A stretch of DNA of 64,000 bases from Rhizobiaceae bacterium (GCA_019635755.1 JAHBYW010000004.1:248001-312000); one strand, 5' to 3'; numbered from the stretch's first letter, positions 54,290-64,000 are shown. Numbers and translations: made by a program. Notes: generated from the letters alone by a model not told the origin.

Positions 54290-56125
54290 CTACTCGGGCA
54301 GGATCCGGACGGCGCCCTTCGCGGCACTCTGGGCAAACGCCGCATAGGCCTTCAGGGCGGTGGTGACGTTGCGCTTGCGTTTCTCGACCGGCTTCCAGCC
54401 GGCCTTGTCCTGCACTGCCCGGCGACGGTCGAGCTCGGCCTGGTCGACCATGAGTTCGATCTTGCGGTTGGGGATGTCGATGGCGATCGTATCGCCGTCG
54501 CGCACCAGCCCGATCGTCCCGCCTTCGGCCGCCTCTGGCGACACATGGCCGATCGACAGGCCCGACGTGCCGCCGGAGAAGCGTCCATCGGTCAGCAGCG
54601 CGCAGGCTTTGCCCAGTCCCTTCGACTTCAGGTAGCTCGTCGGATAGAGCATCTCCTGCATGCCCGGGCCGCCGCGCGGACCCTCGTAGCGGATGACGAC
54701 GACGTCGCCCGCCTTCACCTCATTGCCGAGGATGCCTTTCACGGCGGCGTCCTGGCTCTCGAACACCTTTGCCGGACCGGTGAACTTCAGGATCGACTCG
54801 TCGACGCCCGCGGTCTTCACCACGCAGCCTTCGAGGGCGACGTTGCCTTTTAGCACCGCCAGGCCGCCGTCCTTCGAGAAGGGGTGCTCGGCCGAGCGGA
54901 TGACGCCGCCCTTGCGATCGAGATCGAGGTCGTCCCAGCGCCGGTCCTGGCTGAACGCGACCTGGGTCGGCACGCCGCCCGGCGCCGCCATGAAGAAATC
55001 GCGCACCTTGGCGCTGTTGGTGCGGCTGATGTCCCAGTGATCGATCGCATGGCCGAGCGTCGATGCATGCACGGTCGGCTGGTTGCGGTGGATCAGCCCG
55101 GCTTCGTCGAGCTGGCCGAGGATCGCCATGATGCCGCCCGCCCGGTGCACGTCCTCCATGTGGACGTCCTGCTTCGCCGGCGCGACCTTGCACAGAACCG
55201 GCACCTTGCGGCTCAGCGCATCGATGTCGTCCATCGTGAAGTCGATGCCGCCCTCATGCGCGGCAGCCAGGATATGCAGGACGGTGTTGGTGGAACCGCC
55301 CATCGCGATGTCGAGTGCCATTGCGTTCTCGAAGGCAGCCTTAGACGCGATGGTGCGCGGCAGCACCGAAGCGTCCTCCTGCTCGTACCAGCGCTGGGCC
55401 AGGTCGACGACAAGATGGCCCGCCTCCACGAACAGCCGCTTGCGGTCGGCATGCGTCGCCAGCGTCGAGCCATTGCCGGGCAGCGACAGGCCGAGCGCCT
55501 CGGTCAGGCAATTCATCGAGTTGGCCGTGAACATGCCCGAGCATGAGCCACAGGTCGGGCAGGCCGAGCGCTCGATCACCTTCACGTCCTCATCCGATAC
55601 CTTGTCGTCGGCGGCCGCGACCATCGCGTCGACCAGATCGAGCGCGTGCTGCTTGCCCTTGAGGATGACCTTGCCGGCCTCCATCGGCCCGCCGGACACG
55701 AAGACGGCCGGGATGTTCAGCCGCATCGCCGCCATCAGCATGCCGGGCGTGATCTTGTCGCAGTTGGAGATGCAGACCATCGCGTCGGCACAGTGCGCGT
55801 TGACCATGTACTCGACGGAATCGGCGATCAGTTCGCGCGACGGCAGGGAATAGAGCATGCCGTCATGACCCATCGCGATGCCGTCATCGACGGCGATCGT
55901 GTTGAATTCCTTGGCGACGCCGCCCGCCGCCTCGATCTCGCGCGCGACAAGCTGGCCAAGGTCCTTGAGATGGACGTGGCCCGGCACGAACTGGGTGAAG
56001 GAGTTGACGACGGCGATGATCGGCTTGCCGAAATCGCTGTCCTTCATGCCGGTGGCGCGCCAGAGGCCGCGCGCGCCGGCCATGTTGCGGCCGTGGGTCG
56101 TGGTGCGGGAGCGGTAGGCGGGCAT
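54290..56125 (-). CDS. ilvD: Dihydroxy-acid dehydratase
   Basis: IlvD, 611 residues, an Fe-S enzyme that dehydrates dihydroxy-acids in isoleucine, valine and pantothenate synthesis. Cluster and metal ligands are visible in [12 protein letters not shown] and [21 protein letters not shown], and the C-terminal [21 protein letters not shown] is diagnostic. The ATG at 56125 gives the family start [15 protein letters not shown]; 21 extra residues to 56188 are unneeded. It follows a membrane adenylate cyclase gene on the same strand after 101 bases. Confidence 0.96.
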   Translation of the reverse strand: MPAYRSRTTTHGRNMAGARGLWRATGMKDSDFGKPIIAVVNSFTQFVPGHVHLKDLGQLVAREIEAAGGVAKEFNTIAVDDGIAMGHDGMLYSLPSRELIADSVEYMVNAHCADAMVCISNCDKITPGMLMAAMRLNIPAVFVSGGPMEAGKVILKGKQHALDLVDAMVAAADDKVSDEDVKVIERSACPTCGSCSGMFTANSMNCLTEALGLSLPGNGSTLATHADRKRLFVEAGHLVVDLAQRWYEQEDASVLPRTIASKAAFENAMALDIAMGGSTNTVLHILAAAHEGGIDFTMDDIDALSRKVPVLCKVAPAKQDVHMEDVHRAGGIMAILGQLDEAGLIHRNQPTVHASTLGHAIDHWDISRTNSAKVRDFFMAAPGGVPTQVAFSQDRRWDDLDLDRKGGVIRSAEHPFSKDGGLAVLKGNVALEGCVVKTAGVDESILKFTGPAKVFESQDAAVKGILGNEVKAGDVVVIRYEGPRGGPGMQEMLYPTSYLKSKGLGKACALLTDGRFSGGTSGLSIGHVSPEAAEGGTIGLVRDGDTIAIDIPNRKIELMVDQAELDRRRAVQDKAGWKPVEKRKRNVTTALKAYAAFAQSAAKGAVRILPE

Positions 56126-56226
56126 ATCGGGCGTCCTGTTGCGCTGTCCTGAATGTAGGACATCCTTTAAGCGCTGACGCGCCGACAATCCAGCCTTTGG
56201 CAGACAGCGGTTTGAGCGGCCCGGGC

Positions 56227-57435
56227 TCAGTCGGCCGGGCCGATCAGAAACCAGGTCGACATCCGCCCCTTCCCCTTGACGTCGATCTCGCCCCGCGGCT
56301 CGCAGCGGAAGCGGCCCGCGACCGCGCGGTGGAACGGTTCCGAGACCTGTATGCGACCGGCGAGGCCCGTCGACTCCATCCGCGATGCTACGTTCACGGC
56401 GTCGCCCCAGACGTCGTAGAAGAACTTGCGCGTGCCGACGACGCCAGCAACCACCGGCCCGGCAGACAGGCCGATCCGAAGCTCCAGCGGCCTGCCGTTG
56501 GGATCGACGATGCGCGTCGCCGCGTCCGCCATCACCAGGGCGAAGCGGGCGAGCGCCTCGGCGTGGTCCGGCCGCGCGACGGGCACGCCGGACACGACCA
56601 TGTAGCTGTCCCCGGTCGTTTTGATCTTCTCCAGGCCGTGACGCTCGACCAGCCCGTCGAAGGTCGCGAACATCTCGTTCAGGAAACCCACGACGGCGGC
56701 CGGCTGCAGCGCGGCTGTCCGCTCGGTAAAGCCGACGATGTCGGCAAACAGGATCGACGCCGCCTCGTAGCGATCGGCAATGCCCCTCGGTGCTCCGCCC
56801 TTCAACCGCGCGGCGATCGATGCGGGGAGAATGTTGGCCAGCAGCGTTTCTGACCGCTCGAACTCGCGTTCGGCCCGCAATTCGGCACTTGCTGCTTCTC
56901 GCACGGCATAGAAGACGACGGCGCAGAGGACGCAGCTCGTGCCGACCACGCAGCCGATGAACCCCGCGAGCATGCCCGCCTCGCCGATCAGGCCTCCGTC
57001 CCGCGGGGCGACGATCTCAAGGACGATGATCAGCGTGGCGCCGAGCAGCGCGACCAGGGCGGCGGCGTGCCAACGTTCCCAGCCCGCGATCAGCACCGAT
57101 CCACCAGAATAGGCGAGATACTGAATCTGCATGCCGCTGTCCGTGCCCAGCAGATAGCAGACATAGAACGTGGCGGCGTAGCTGATAACGAGGAAGGTAT
57201 AGGGCGCGGCCATCGGCCCGAACCGATGCAGGGACGGGATGAGGACGACCACAGCGGCCATGCCGGCATCGACCGCGACCAGCCGGCTGAACCCAGCCGA
57301 AGCGAAGTAGGCTACGGCGAAGCACAGCCACATGATCGAAGACGCCGCGCAGGTCAGATTGAAGATGCGCAGCCGACGGGCGAGCTTTTCGGGATAGCCC
57401 GCCGTCGCGAACCCGATGTCCGGTGCAAAACGCAT
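56227..57435 (-). CDS. Membrane-bound class III adenylate cyclase
   Basis: A 402-residue protein with six predicted N-terminal membrane helices (about 25-180), a short linker helix, and a class III cyclase domain at 225-395. The metal-binding aspartates are Asp232 ([12 protein letters not shown]) and Asp276 (TTGDSYMVV). Lys270/Lys272 and Asp341 ([16 protein letters not shown]) are the residues that select adenine, and Asn348 and Arg352 complete the site. It should therefore make cAMP and act as a homodimer. The ligand or signal sensed by the membrane part is unknown. It is placed 53 bases after valS. Confidence 0.92.
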   Translation of the reverse strand: MRFAPDIGFATAGYPEKLARRLRIFNLTCAASSIMWLCFAVAYFASAGFSRLVAVDAGMAAVVVLIPSLHRFGPMAAPYTFLVISYAATFYVCYLLGTDSGMQIQYLAYSGGSVLIAGWERWHAAALVALLGATLIIVLEIVAPRDGGLIGEAGMLAGFIGCVVGTSCVLCAVVFYAVREAASAELRAEREFERSETLLANILPASIAARLKGGAPRGIADRYEAASILFADIVGFTERTAALQPAAVVGFLNEMFATFDGLVERHGLEKIKTTGDSYMVVSGVPVARPDHAEALARFALVMADAATRIVDPNGRPLELRIGLSAGPVVAGVVGTRKFFYDVWGDAVNVASRMESTGLAGRIQVSEPFHRAVAGRFRCEPRGEIDVKGKGRMSTWFLIGPAD

Positions 57436-57488
57436 CGCCGACCCCTTCGGCCGGCGACGCTAGCACGACGGTCCGGAGGTCGTAATGG

Positions 57489-60395
57489 CTAGCCGGCTTC
57501 CTTCACGCGCGACAACGCCACCGAAAGCCGGTCCTTCTGCGCCTCGAACTCAGCCCGTTTTTCCCGCTCGGCCTCGACGATCTCCTCCGCCGCCTTGGCG
57601 ACGAATTGCGGGTTGTTGAGCTTCTTGTCGATGCGGGCGATCTCGTCGCCGGCCTTGGCCAGTTCCTTGGACAGTCGCGCAGCTTCCGCCTTCAGGTCGA
57701 TCAGGTCGCCGAGCGGCAGGCAGGCCGTCGCCTCTCCCACGACAATCTGTGCCGAAGCCTTGGGTGCCGCATCGGCATGGTCGATCTCGCCGACACGCGC
57801 CAGCCGCTTGATTGCCGCCTCGTGGCGGATCAGCCGGTCCGATGTAGCGGCGTTTGCACCGACGACCACCAGCGGTGCGATCGCAGCCGGCGGCACGTTC
57901 ATCTCGGAGCGCACCGAGCGGATGCCCGACACCAGTTCTATCAGCCAGTTGATCTCGGCGGCCGCCTCGGCGTCCTCGAAATCGGGCCGCGGCCATGCCG
58001 AATGGCAGAGCAGCGCGGAGCGCCGGGCGCCCTCGCCCGCGGTATGTGCCCAGAGTTCTTCCGTCATGAACGGCATGAACGGGTGAAGCAGCTTGTAGAT
58101 CTCGTCCAGAACGAAGGCGGCCACGGCCTGGCTCTCGGCCTTGGCGTCGGCGTCATCGCCCATGAAGACGGGCTTGAGCAGTTCGAGATACCAGTCGCAG
58201 AACGTATTCCAGACGAACCGGTACGCCGCGCCCGCCGCCTCGTTGAACCGGTAGGCGGTGATGCCGTCGGTAATCTCGCGCGATGCGCGCGTGAGTTCGG
58301 TCAGGATCCAGCGGTTCAGCGTCAGCTTGGCGCCCGACAGCGAAACGGCGTCGTTGCGCGCCACGCCGTTCATCTCGGCGAAGCGGGTCGCGTTCCAGAG
58401 TTTCGTGCCGAAGTTGCGGTAGCCGGCAATGCGCGCCGGGTCGAGCTTCACGTCGCGCCCCTGCGCCGCCAGGATCGCCAGCGTGAAGCGCAGCGCGTCC
58501 GCGCCGTACTCGTCGATCAGGTCGAGCGGGTCGATAACGTTGCCCTTCGACTTCGACATCTTGGCGCCGCTCTTGTCGCGGACAAGCGCATGCACATAGA
58601 CGGTGTGGAACGGCTCCTCGCCGGTGAAGTGCAGGCCCATCATCATCATCCGGGCGACCCAGAAGAAGATGATGTCGAAGCCCGTCACCAGCACCGAGGT
58701 CGGATAGTAGGTCGCAAGTTCCGGCGTCTTCTCCGGCCAGCCGAGCGTCGAGAACGGCCAGAGGGCCGACGAGAACCAGGTATCGAGCACGTCCTCGTCG
58801 CGGGTCAGGATTTCGCCCGGCTTGTAGGTCTCGAGCTTCTCCTCAACCCACGCCTTCCACGGTCCTTCCAGTGCGAGGTAGTGCTGGATCGCCGCTTCGA
58901 GCGCCGTCTCCTCGTCGCGCTCCACGAACACCTGTCCATCCGGCCCGTACCAGGCCGGGATCTGGTGGCCCCACCAGAGCTGGCGCGAGATGCACCACGG
59001 CTCGATGTTCTCCATCCAGTCGAAATAGGTCTTCTCCCAGGTCTTGGGCACGAAGTTCGTCCGCCCCTCGCGCACGCTGGCGATCGCGGGTCCTGCCAGC
59101 GTCTTGGCGTCGGCGAACCACTGGTCTGTCAGCATCGGCTCGATCACGACGCCGGACCGGTCGCCGAAAGGCTGCTTGATCTTGTTGTTGTCGACCAGCG
59201 GAACGGAATTGCCCTCCTTGTCGGTCGTCATGACGGCCAGACCGTCAGCATTGATGGCGTCGACGATGCGCTTCCGCGCCTCGTAGCGGTCGAGCCCGCG
59301 ATATTCGTCGGGTACGAGGTTGATCCCGTCGACGGTCTCCTCGCCGGGAAGCGCGCCGGACTTCGCGATCTGCATCGCCTGCGCCGAACACTCGGCGTAA
59401 GGCTCGCCATCGGCCCGCATCTGCGCCTGGTTGTCCATCAGACGATAGAGCGGAATGTTGTTGCGTTTGGCGACCTGGTAATCGTTGAAGTCATGCGCGC
59501 CAGTGATCTTGACCGCGCCGGAGCCGAACGTCGGATCGGGATATTCGTCGGTGATGATCGGGATAAGGCGCCGATGCTCCTGCGGTCCCACGGGGATTTC
59601 GCAGAACTTGCCCACGATCGGCCTGTAGCGCTCGTCATCGGGATGAACCGCGACCGCTCCGTCGCCCAGCATCGTCTCCGGGCGGGTCGTCGCGATCGAG
59701 ATGTAGTCGCGGACCTCGGACAGGACGACGTTCCCGTCGGCGTCCTTCTCGACATAGGTGTAGGTCTCGCCGCCGGCCAGCGGGTATTTGAAGTGCCACA
59801 TGTGGCCGTCGACTTCGCGGTTCTCGACTTCGAGATCGGAGATCGCCGTCTCGAACTTCGGATCCCAGTTGACCAGCCGCTTGCCCCGATAGATCAGTCC
59901 CTGCTTGTAGAGCGTGACGAACACCTCGAGGACCGCCTTGGACAGGCCTTCGTCCATCGTGAAGCGCTCGCGCGACCAGTCGCAGGAGGCACCCAAGCGC
60001 TTCAGCTGATTGACGATGATGCCGCCGGATTCTGCCTTCCAGTCCCAGACGCGGCTGACGAAATCCTCGCGCCCGAGCGTGCGCCGGTGGATCTGTTTCT
60101 CCATCAGGAGCCGCTCGACCACCATCTGTGTGGCGATGCCTGCGTGATCCATGCCCGGCTGCCACAGCACGTTCTTGCCGCGCATCCGCTCGAAGCGGAT
60201 CATGATGTCCTGCAACGTGTTGTTGAGCGCGTGCCCCATGTGCAGCGACCCGGTGACGTTCGGCGGCGGGATGACGATGGTGAACGGCTCGGCCCCCTCC
60301 TCCGCGCCTGCGCCCGCGGCGAACGCATCGGCATCCGACCACAGTTTCGCGATTTTCGGCTCGACGGCTTTCGCGTCGTAGGTTTTTTCGAGCAT
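57489..60395 (-). CDS. valS: Valine--tRNA ligase
   Basis: ValRS, 968 residues, a class I synthetase with editing domain. The ATP site is PPPNVTGSLHMGHALNN and the KMSKS loop GAKMSKSKGNVIDPLD. WVSRQLWWG-like ISRQLWWGHQIPAWYG is the family block, and a C-terminal coiled coil (about 900-968) contacts tRNA. The ATG at 60395 (MLEKTYDAKAVEPKI) is the family start; the frame to 60452 adds nothing conserved. It is divergent from the RTX gene, with 265 bases between them. Confidence 0.96.
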   Translation of the reverse strand: MLEKTYDAKAVEPKIAKLWSDADAFAAGAGAEEGAEPFTIVIPPPNVTGSLHMGHALNNTLQDIMIRFERMRGKNVLWQPGMDHAGIATQMVVERLLMEKQIHRRTLGREDFVSRVWDWKAESGGIIVNQLKRLGASCDWSRERFTMDEGLSKAVLEVFVTLYKQGLIYRGKRLVNWDPKFETAISDLEVENREVDGHMWHFKYPLAGGETYTYVEKDADGNVVLSEVRDYISIATTRPETMLGDGAVAVHPDDERYRPIVGKFCEIPVGPQEHRRLIPIITDEYPDPTFGSGAVKITGAHDFNDYQVAKRNNIPLYRLMDNQAQMRADGEPYAECSAQAMQIAKSGALPGEETVDGINLVPDEYRGLDRYEARKRIVDAINADGLAVMTTDKEGNSVPLVDNNKIKQPFGDRSGVVIEPMLTDQWFADAKTLAGPAIASVREGRTNFVPKTWEKTYFDWMENIEPWCISRQLWWGHQIPAWYGPDGQVFVERDEETALEAAIQHYLALEGPWKAWVEEKLETYKPGEILTRDEDVLDTWFSSALWPFSTLGWPEKTPELATYYPTSVLVTGFDIIFFWVARMMMMGLHFTGEEPFHTVYVHALVRDKSGAKMSKSKGNVIDPLDLIDEYGADALRFTLAILAAQGRDVKLDPARIAGYRNFGTKLWNATRFAEMNGVARNDAVSLSGAKLTLNRWILTELTRASREITDGITAYRFNEAAGAAYRFVWNTFCDWYLELLKPVFMGDDADAKAESQAVAAFVLDEIYKLLHPFMPFMTEELWAHTAGEGARRSALLCHSAWPRPDFEDAEAAAEINWLIELVSGIRSVRSEMNVPPAAIAPLVVVGANAATSDRLIRHEAAIKRLARVGEIDHADAAPKASAQIVVGEATACLPLGDLIDLKAEAARLSKELAKAGDEIARIDKKLNNPQFVAKAAEEIVEAEREKRAEFEAQKDRLSVALSRVKEAG

Positions 60396-60660
60396 TTCGG
60401 GCACCGGATTGGGGTTGCGCCGGTGTAAATCGGAAGGGTCCGGGCAAGTCAACTCCGCGCCTCAGCGCGGACAGCCCGACAAAAACGACGGGTTTCGACC
60501 GAGGAGCCCAGATACGACCGAACGCGCTGGTCGGAGCGGCAGCAGCCGCCGCGCTTTGCCGTGGCACGGCGGCCCGCCCGACCGTGAACGCCCTGGCGCG
60601 ATTGTGTGCTTGCCCGGCCACCCTGCCGCTGTCATTAACAGGTAAAGCGCGAGGTCTCAG

Positions 60661-61962
60661 ATGGCTGTCATTTCTTCCAACTCGATTGGTCCCGGAATTC
60701 GCCAGGAACTCATTCCGTTCGAAGACCTCACTGTCGGACAAGGCGTCGTCGTCCACTCGACCGACAACTACGCCGTCAGGGTGAATGGCGTCGAAAGCCA
60801 GGTCGTGGTCTACAGCTTCGCCACGGTGAGTTCGGCGGGTTCCGCAACGATCTGGACCGCCCCATCCGCGCAGGACTTCAATCCGCAGATTCTCGGCACC
60901 GTCACGAACTCGAACGTGAACGGAAAAGCGCTGATGCTCTACGGCAACAAGAACAAGATCGAGGTGCTGTCCGCCTTTGGAGTGAAAGGCACCATCTACG
61001 GTCCGGCCATCGGGATCTGGTTGCTGTCCGACGTCACCTTCACCACCACGACCATCATCAACGACGGCCTGATCGCCTCCCACTACGCGGCCATCGTCCG
61101 CGACGGGCAGGAGAACGTGAAGGTCACCAACAACGGCACGATCTACGCGGTCGACTACGGCCCGGGTTCGGGAGCCTATGTCGACTTCGAAGGTGGCGAC
61201 GACGTGATCGTCAACAACGGCTTGATCCAGGGGGTCATCCGTTTCGGTGGCGGCAATGACGTCTACGATGGTGGGCTCGGCACGATTGTCAGCTACGCAC
61301 CGGCTCATATCTACGCCGGTGACGGCAATGACAGCATCACCGGCGGCAACGGCTCGGAAATCTTCGACGGGGGCAGCGGCAACGACACGCTGGTTGGCAA
61401 CGGCGGCAACGACACGCTGATCGGCGCCCTCGGCAACGATACCCTCATGGGAGGCCTGGGCAGCGACACGCTGCTCGGAGGCGATGACAACGACACGCTC
61501 AACGGCGGGGTCGGCAACGATACGTTGGTCGGCGGCAACGGCAGAGACATCCTGCTCGGCGGCGCGGGCAACGACATTCTGATGGGCGACGATGGCAACG
61601 ACAGGCTCACGGGCGGCGCAGGCAGGGACAAGCTCTTCGGCGGGTTGGGCGCGGACCACTTCATCTTCACGGCCGTATCGAACAGCACGCGCGCGAGCCG
61701 CGACGTGATCACCGACTTCAACCGTTCGCAGGGCGACAAGATCAACCTGCGCGACATCGACGCCAACACAAAGGCAGCCGGCAACCAGAACTTCAAGTTC
61801 ATCGGCAAGCAGGCGTTCTCCGAACGCCCCGGCGAGCTGCGCTACGAGAAGGTTGGCAATGACACCTACATCTATGGCGACGTAAACGGCGACGGAAAAG
61901 CCGACCTCGTCATCGTCTCCGACAAGGTCCTCAACTTCATCAAGGGCGATTTCGTGCTCTGA
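60661..61962 (+). CDS. RTX-type calcium-binding secreted protein
   Basis: A 433-residue acidic protein without a Sec signal. The first half holds Asn/Gly motifs repeated every 20-30 residues (IINDGLIA, VTNNGTIYA, VNNGLIQG) that suggest a beta-helix. Residues about 218-335 are hemolysin-type nonapeptides (GGxGxDxLx), which bind calcium as a beta roll. The C-terminal part (DVITDFNRSQGDKINLRD ... YGDVNGDGKADL ... DFVL) resembles serralysin C-terminal and type I secretion signals. Export by a type I system is therefore likely, but no ABC or membrane-fusion gene is adjacent. The ribosome binding site is GAGG, at a good distance from the ATG. Confidence 0.9.
   Translation: MAVISSNSIGPGIRQELIPFEDLTVGQGVVVHSTDNYAVRVNGVESQVVVYSFATVSSAGSATIWTAPSAQDFNPQILGTVTNSNVNGKALMLYGNKNKIEVLSAFGVKGTIYGPAIGIWLLSDVTFTTTTIINDGLIASHYAAIVRDGQENVKVTNNGTIYAVDYGPGSGAYVDFEGGDDVIVNNGLIQGVIRFGGGNDVYDGGLGTIVSYAPAHIYAGDGNDSITGGNGSEIFDGGSGNDTLVGNGGNDTLIGALGNDTLMGGLGSDTLLGGDDNDTLNGGVGNDTLVGGNGRDILLGGAGNDILMGDDGNDRLTGGAGRDKLFGGLGADHFIFTAVSNSTRASRDVITDFNRSQGDKINLRDIDANTKAAGNQNFKFIGKQAFSERPGELRYEKVGNDTYIYGDVNGDGKADLVIVSDKVLNFIKGDFVL
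61312..61665 (+). repeat. RTX nonapeptide-coding repeat tract
   Basis: About 13 copies of a 27-base unit encode GGxGNDxLx nonapeptides. The DNA repeats are diverged but recognisable (GGCAACGACACGCTG-like words). They form the calcium-binding beta roll of the RTX protein and are not a CRISPR or an integrated tandem repeat. Confidence 0.85.
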
Positions 61963-62091
61963 GCGCTTCTAGCAAGGCAGCAGCGCGTCGCGCGGCACGA
62001 AGGCTGCCAATAGTCGGACAGACAGGAACCGCCGCCGAATCCGCCAGCAATTCGCGGGATCGTGGTCTGGCCGCTGACAGTCCCGCCTGTC

Positions 62092-63039
62092 CTACGCCCC
62101 CCGCGCGACGCGCTCGATCTCCTCGCGCACGAGTCGCTCCACGAGCAGCGGCAGATTGTTGTCCATCCACTCCTGGAGCATCGGCCGCATCATCTGCTCG
62201 GCCATCTCATCGAAGCTCTTCTGACGGCTGGCCGCGAAGGCGGCGGAGAGCTCGCCGAAGGCGGCGGCCACCTGACGGCCGGCCTCTGCCGAAACGATCG
62301 ACGGCTTGGGCGCCGGCGCGGCCGGCTCCGGCGAACGCGCCTCCGCGACCGGATGCGCGACGACGGGCGCCGGGACCGGCGCAGGTGCGACACTGCGGTT
62401 GGCGGGCTCGAACGTCATGCGGGGAAGCGCCGGCGGCTCGGGAGCCTCCGGCTCGTCGTCCGTATCCTCCAGAGGGGCGAAGGCGGGCGGCCCCTTGTCG
62501 AGGAGCGCCTGAATGTCGGCCATGCTGACAGCGGGCCGAGTGTCTTCCGGTTGAGCGTGGTCCAGGGCGTCGAGCGGCCGGGCGTCGGACTGGACGACCG
62601 GTTCGATGGCGCTCGCCTGCATCTTTGCCGGGGCCGGCACGCGGCGCATTTCGGCCTGGATTTCGGCCAGCGAGATCGGCTTCCGGTCCGGGACAGTATC
62701 GACCCGAGCGACCGGTGCGGGCTCGGGCCTCGCGGTTTCGGCGACGAGCCGCGCCGGAGCCGCGGGCTCGGCCGCGACCGGCACAGGCCGCGTGGGCTCG
62801 GAGGCCTCGCGCCGTGCTTCGCTGTGGTCGTTACGCTGTTCCGGTTCCGGCGCGGCCCGCAGTTCGGCGCGGAAGGCATCGACTTCCGTTCCCGTCCGGC
62901 CGGCTTGTGGCCGTTGCGCGCCGCGCGCCTGGGCGCCATCGTCCCGCTTGCCGGAGTCCGAATCCTCGATGATGCGCCTGATCGACGCGAGGATCTCTTC
63001 CATGGATGGTTCGCGCTGAGCGCTCGTCGCCTGAGGCAT
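62092..63039 (-). CDS. popZ: PopZ-like cell pole-organizing protein (DUF2497)
   Basis: A 315-residue protein with the PopZ/DUF2497 architecture: a short N-terminal client-binding helix (REPSMEEILASIRRIIEDSD), a long acidic Pro/Glu/Ala-rich disordered middle (35-240), and C-terminal oligomerisation helices (MMRPMLQEWMDNNLPLLVERLVREEIERVARG). PopZ forms a condensate at the cell pole that anchors ParB and signalling proteins. In the class it is usually found between valS and a tolC homologue, as here, except that the RTX gene lies in between. The ATG at 63039 fits the family; the start at 63081 is less likely. Confidence 0.9.
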   Translation of the reverse strand: MPQATSAQREPSMEEILASIRRIIEDSDSGKRDDGAQARGAQRPQAGRTGTEVDAFRAELRAAPEPEQRNDHSEARREASEPTRPVPVAAEPAAPARLVAETARPEPAPVARVDTVPDRKPISLAEIQAEMRRVPAPAKMQASAIEPVVQSDARPLDALDHAQPEDTRPAVSMADIQALLDKGPPAFAPLEDTDDEPEAPEPPALPRMTFEPANRSVAPAPVPAPVVAHPVAEARSPEPAAPAPKPSIVSAEAGRQVAAAFGELSAAFAASRQKSFDEMAEQMMRPMLQEWMDNNLPLLVERLVREEIERVARGA

Positions 63040-63202
63040 CGTCACATCTGCCGCCTTTGTGACATTTCTCGAAAAGGTCACCCGATGCCCGCCTCGAACG
63101 GACTCGAATCACAGGGGAAGCGTAGCGGACACGGCAGCCGGGGAGAATCCCCTTTCGGCCGCGCCACCGGATTTCAACAAATTGGAGTGCCCGCCGTCCC
63201 GC

Positions 63203-64000
63203 TTACCGGCCGTCGGGCGTGCGCAGCCCGAACCACTTGTCCTTGACCGCGTCGTAATGCTCGCGCGGCTTGTACTCGGCGACCTTCAGGCCGAGCGTGT
63301 GGATGGACAGCCGGCCCATCGCGGACATGATCGCGTAGCTCGCGACGACGACGTCGCGTTCCGCGCTGACCAGGTTGATCTGCGCGGCGATCACGTCGGC
63401 CTGCGCGTTGAGGACGTCCAGCGTGGTGCGCTGGCCGACATTGCGTTCCTCGGTCACGCCGTTCAGCGCCAGCCGGGCCGCCTCGACCACCTCGCGATTT
63501 GCCGCCACACCCTCGGCGGCCGCGATGTACTGCGTCCAGGCCGAAACGATCGCTGCCCTGACCTGATCGCGCGACACGTCAACCTCGATTCGAGCCTGGC
63601 CGAGTTGCTCCTTCGACTGGCGGATCTGCGCCGAGACTCGACCGCCCTGGTAGAGCGGAATCCTGAGCGTCGCGCCGATGCTGGCGGACGTCGAATAGCC
63701 GTCCTGGAAGCCGGCCGGCTCGCTGCTGCGGAAGCCGCGCTGCACGCCCGCCTGCCCGACGACGCCGGGCAGAAGACCGCCCTCGGCCGACTTGACGGTG
63801 AAAGCCGCCGCATCGACCAGATGCTCCGTCGCGCGGATTGCTGGATGTTCGAGCAGCGCGAGCGTCAGCGCGCCATCGAGCGAGCCCGGCAGCAGCTTCG
63901 TCAGCGGCGCCGCGCCGCGCAGGCTGCCCGGTTCGACGCCCACGATCTGGCGGTAGACCGCCTCGCTGGATGTGGCCTGTGCTCGGGCCGCCGCCAATTG
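63203..64000 (-). CDS. tolC: TolC family outer membrane efflux protein (3' part; 5' end beyond the window)
   Basis: The C-terminal ~265 residues of a TolC-type trimeric outer-membrane channel. LALLEHPAIRATEHLVDAAAFTVKSAEGGLLPGVVGQAG, SIGATLRIPLYQGGRVSAQIRQSKEQLGQARIEVD, and VTEERNVGQRTTLDVLNAQADVIAAQINLVSAERDVVVASYAIMSAMGRL are hallmarks of the helical barrel. Signal peptide and first repeat lie outside. It is the sort of channel used by type I secretion of RTX proteins such as the one encoded nearby. The apparent start at 63997 is a window-edge artefact. Confidence 0.93.
   Translation of the reverse strand, partial: QLAAARAQATSSEAVYRQIVGVEPGSLRGAAPLTKLLPGSLDGALTLALLEHPAIRATEHLVDAAAFTVKSAEGGLLPGVVGQAGVQRGFRSSEPAGFQDGYSTSASIGATLRIPLYQGGRVSAQIRQSKEQLGQARIEVDVSRDQVRAAIVSAWTQYIAAAEGVAANREVVEAARLALNGVTEERNVGQRTTLDVLNAQADVIAAQINLVSAERDVVVASYAIMSAMGRLSIHTLGLKVAEYKPREHYDAVKDKWFGLRTPDGR

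Noticed and set aside
54033-54347. A 104-codon open frame between exoR and ilvD
   Set aside because: The peptide is Arg-rich and without motifs, has no ribosome binding site, and its end overlaps the conserved 3' end of ilvD on the other strand.
61312-61665. Regular short repeats that could suggest a CRISPR array
   Set aside because: They are in frame, 27 bases long and encode RTX nonapeptides; there are no unique spacers and no cas genes.

Overview
The window is GC-rich bacterial chromosome, almost entirely housekeeping genes, most of them on the minus strand. Protein families and gene order point to an alphaproteobacterium of the Hyphomicrobiales (Rhizobiales), probably related to Mesorhizobium, Phyllobacterium or Brucella. 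The main indicators are an ExoR-type periplasmic regulator, an EipB (DUF1849) envelope protein, a fused SecDF, a DUF1127 mini-protein, PopZ, and homologues of the mitochondrial complex I assembly factors NDUFAF3 and NDUFAF6. The species cannot be determined from the sequence alone. I saw no prophage, insertion sequence, integron or CRISPR array.

Layout. 1-1951 (+): the end of gltX, then gltA. 1927-15292 (-): the envelope and translation block rpsB-tsf | pyrH-frr-uppS-cdsA-rseP-bamA-lpxD-fabZ-lpxA-lpxI-lpxB, read from right to left, with a clear terminator after tsf. 15498-16624 (-): a DUF4031 protein and EipB. 16772-19758 (+): RidA, a glycerophosphodiesterase, a DUF482 acyltransferase and a HIT protein. 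19808-22587 (-): AzlC/AzlD, trigger factor and tRNA-Leu(UAG). 22726-24416 (-): GDYXXLXY and DUF2157 proteins. 24660-24931 (+): a 46-residue DUF1127 protein whose 3' UTR carries three hairpins, each showing CCTCCTCCC in its loop. 25004-26431 (+): trmFO. 26437-33542 (-): a tandem HD-GYP protein, a fatty acid hydroxylase, a small anchored protein, NDUFAF6-like and NDUFAF3-like proteins, secDF and yajC. 33704-34570 (+): a DUF815 ATPase. 34658-50983 (-): dgt-argS-SPOR-nagZ-scpA-scpB-ABC ATPase-tatABC-serS-surE-pcm-nlpD-like. 51079-53096 (+): erpA, a VOC protein, xth and a secreted cysteine-rich protein. 53124-60395 (-): exoR, ilvD, a membrane adenylate cyclase and valS. 60661-61962 (+): an RTX protein. 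62092-64000 (-): popZ and the 3' part of a tolC homologue.

The genes group by function. Lipid A synthesis (lpxA, lpxB, lpxD, lpxI, fabZ) sits with outer-membrane assembly (bamA, rseP), lipid and undecaprenyl synthesis (cdsA, uppS) and nucleotide/translation genes. The 30-50 kb block combines protein export (SecDF-YajC, Tat), chromosome condensation (ScpAB), cell-wall remodelling (NagZ, SPOR protein, NlpD-like activator) and protein repair (SurE, Pcm).

Three observations stand out. First, the DUF1127 gene is followed by a three-hairpin anti-Shine-Dalgarno RNA array of the CcsR/'cuckoo' type. Second, serS carries an in-frame insertion of about 50-57 codons inside a low-GC tract. Third, NDUFAF3-like and NDUFAF6-like genes lie next to secDF-yajC, a context relevant to respiratory complex I assembly.
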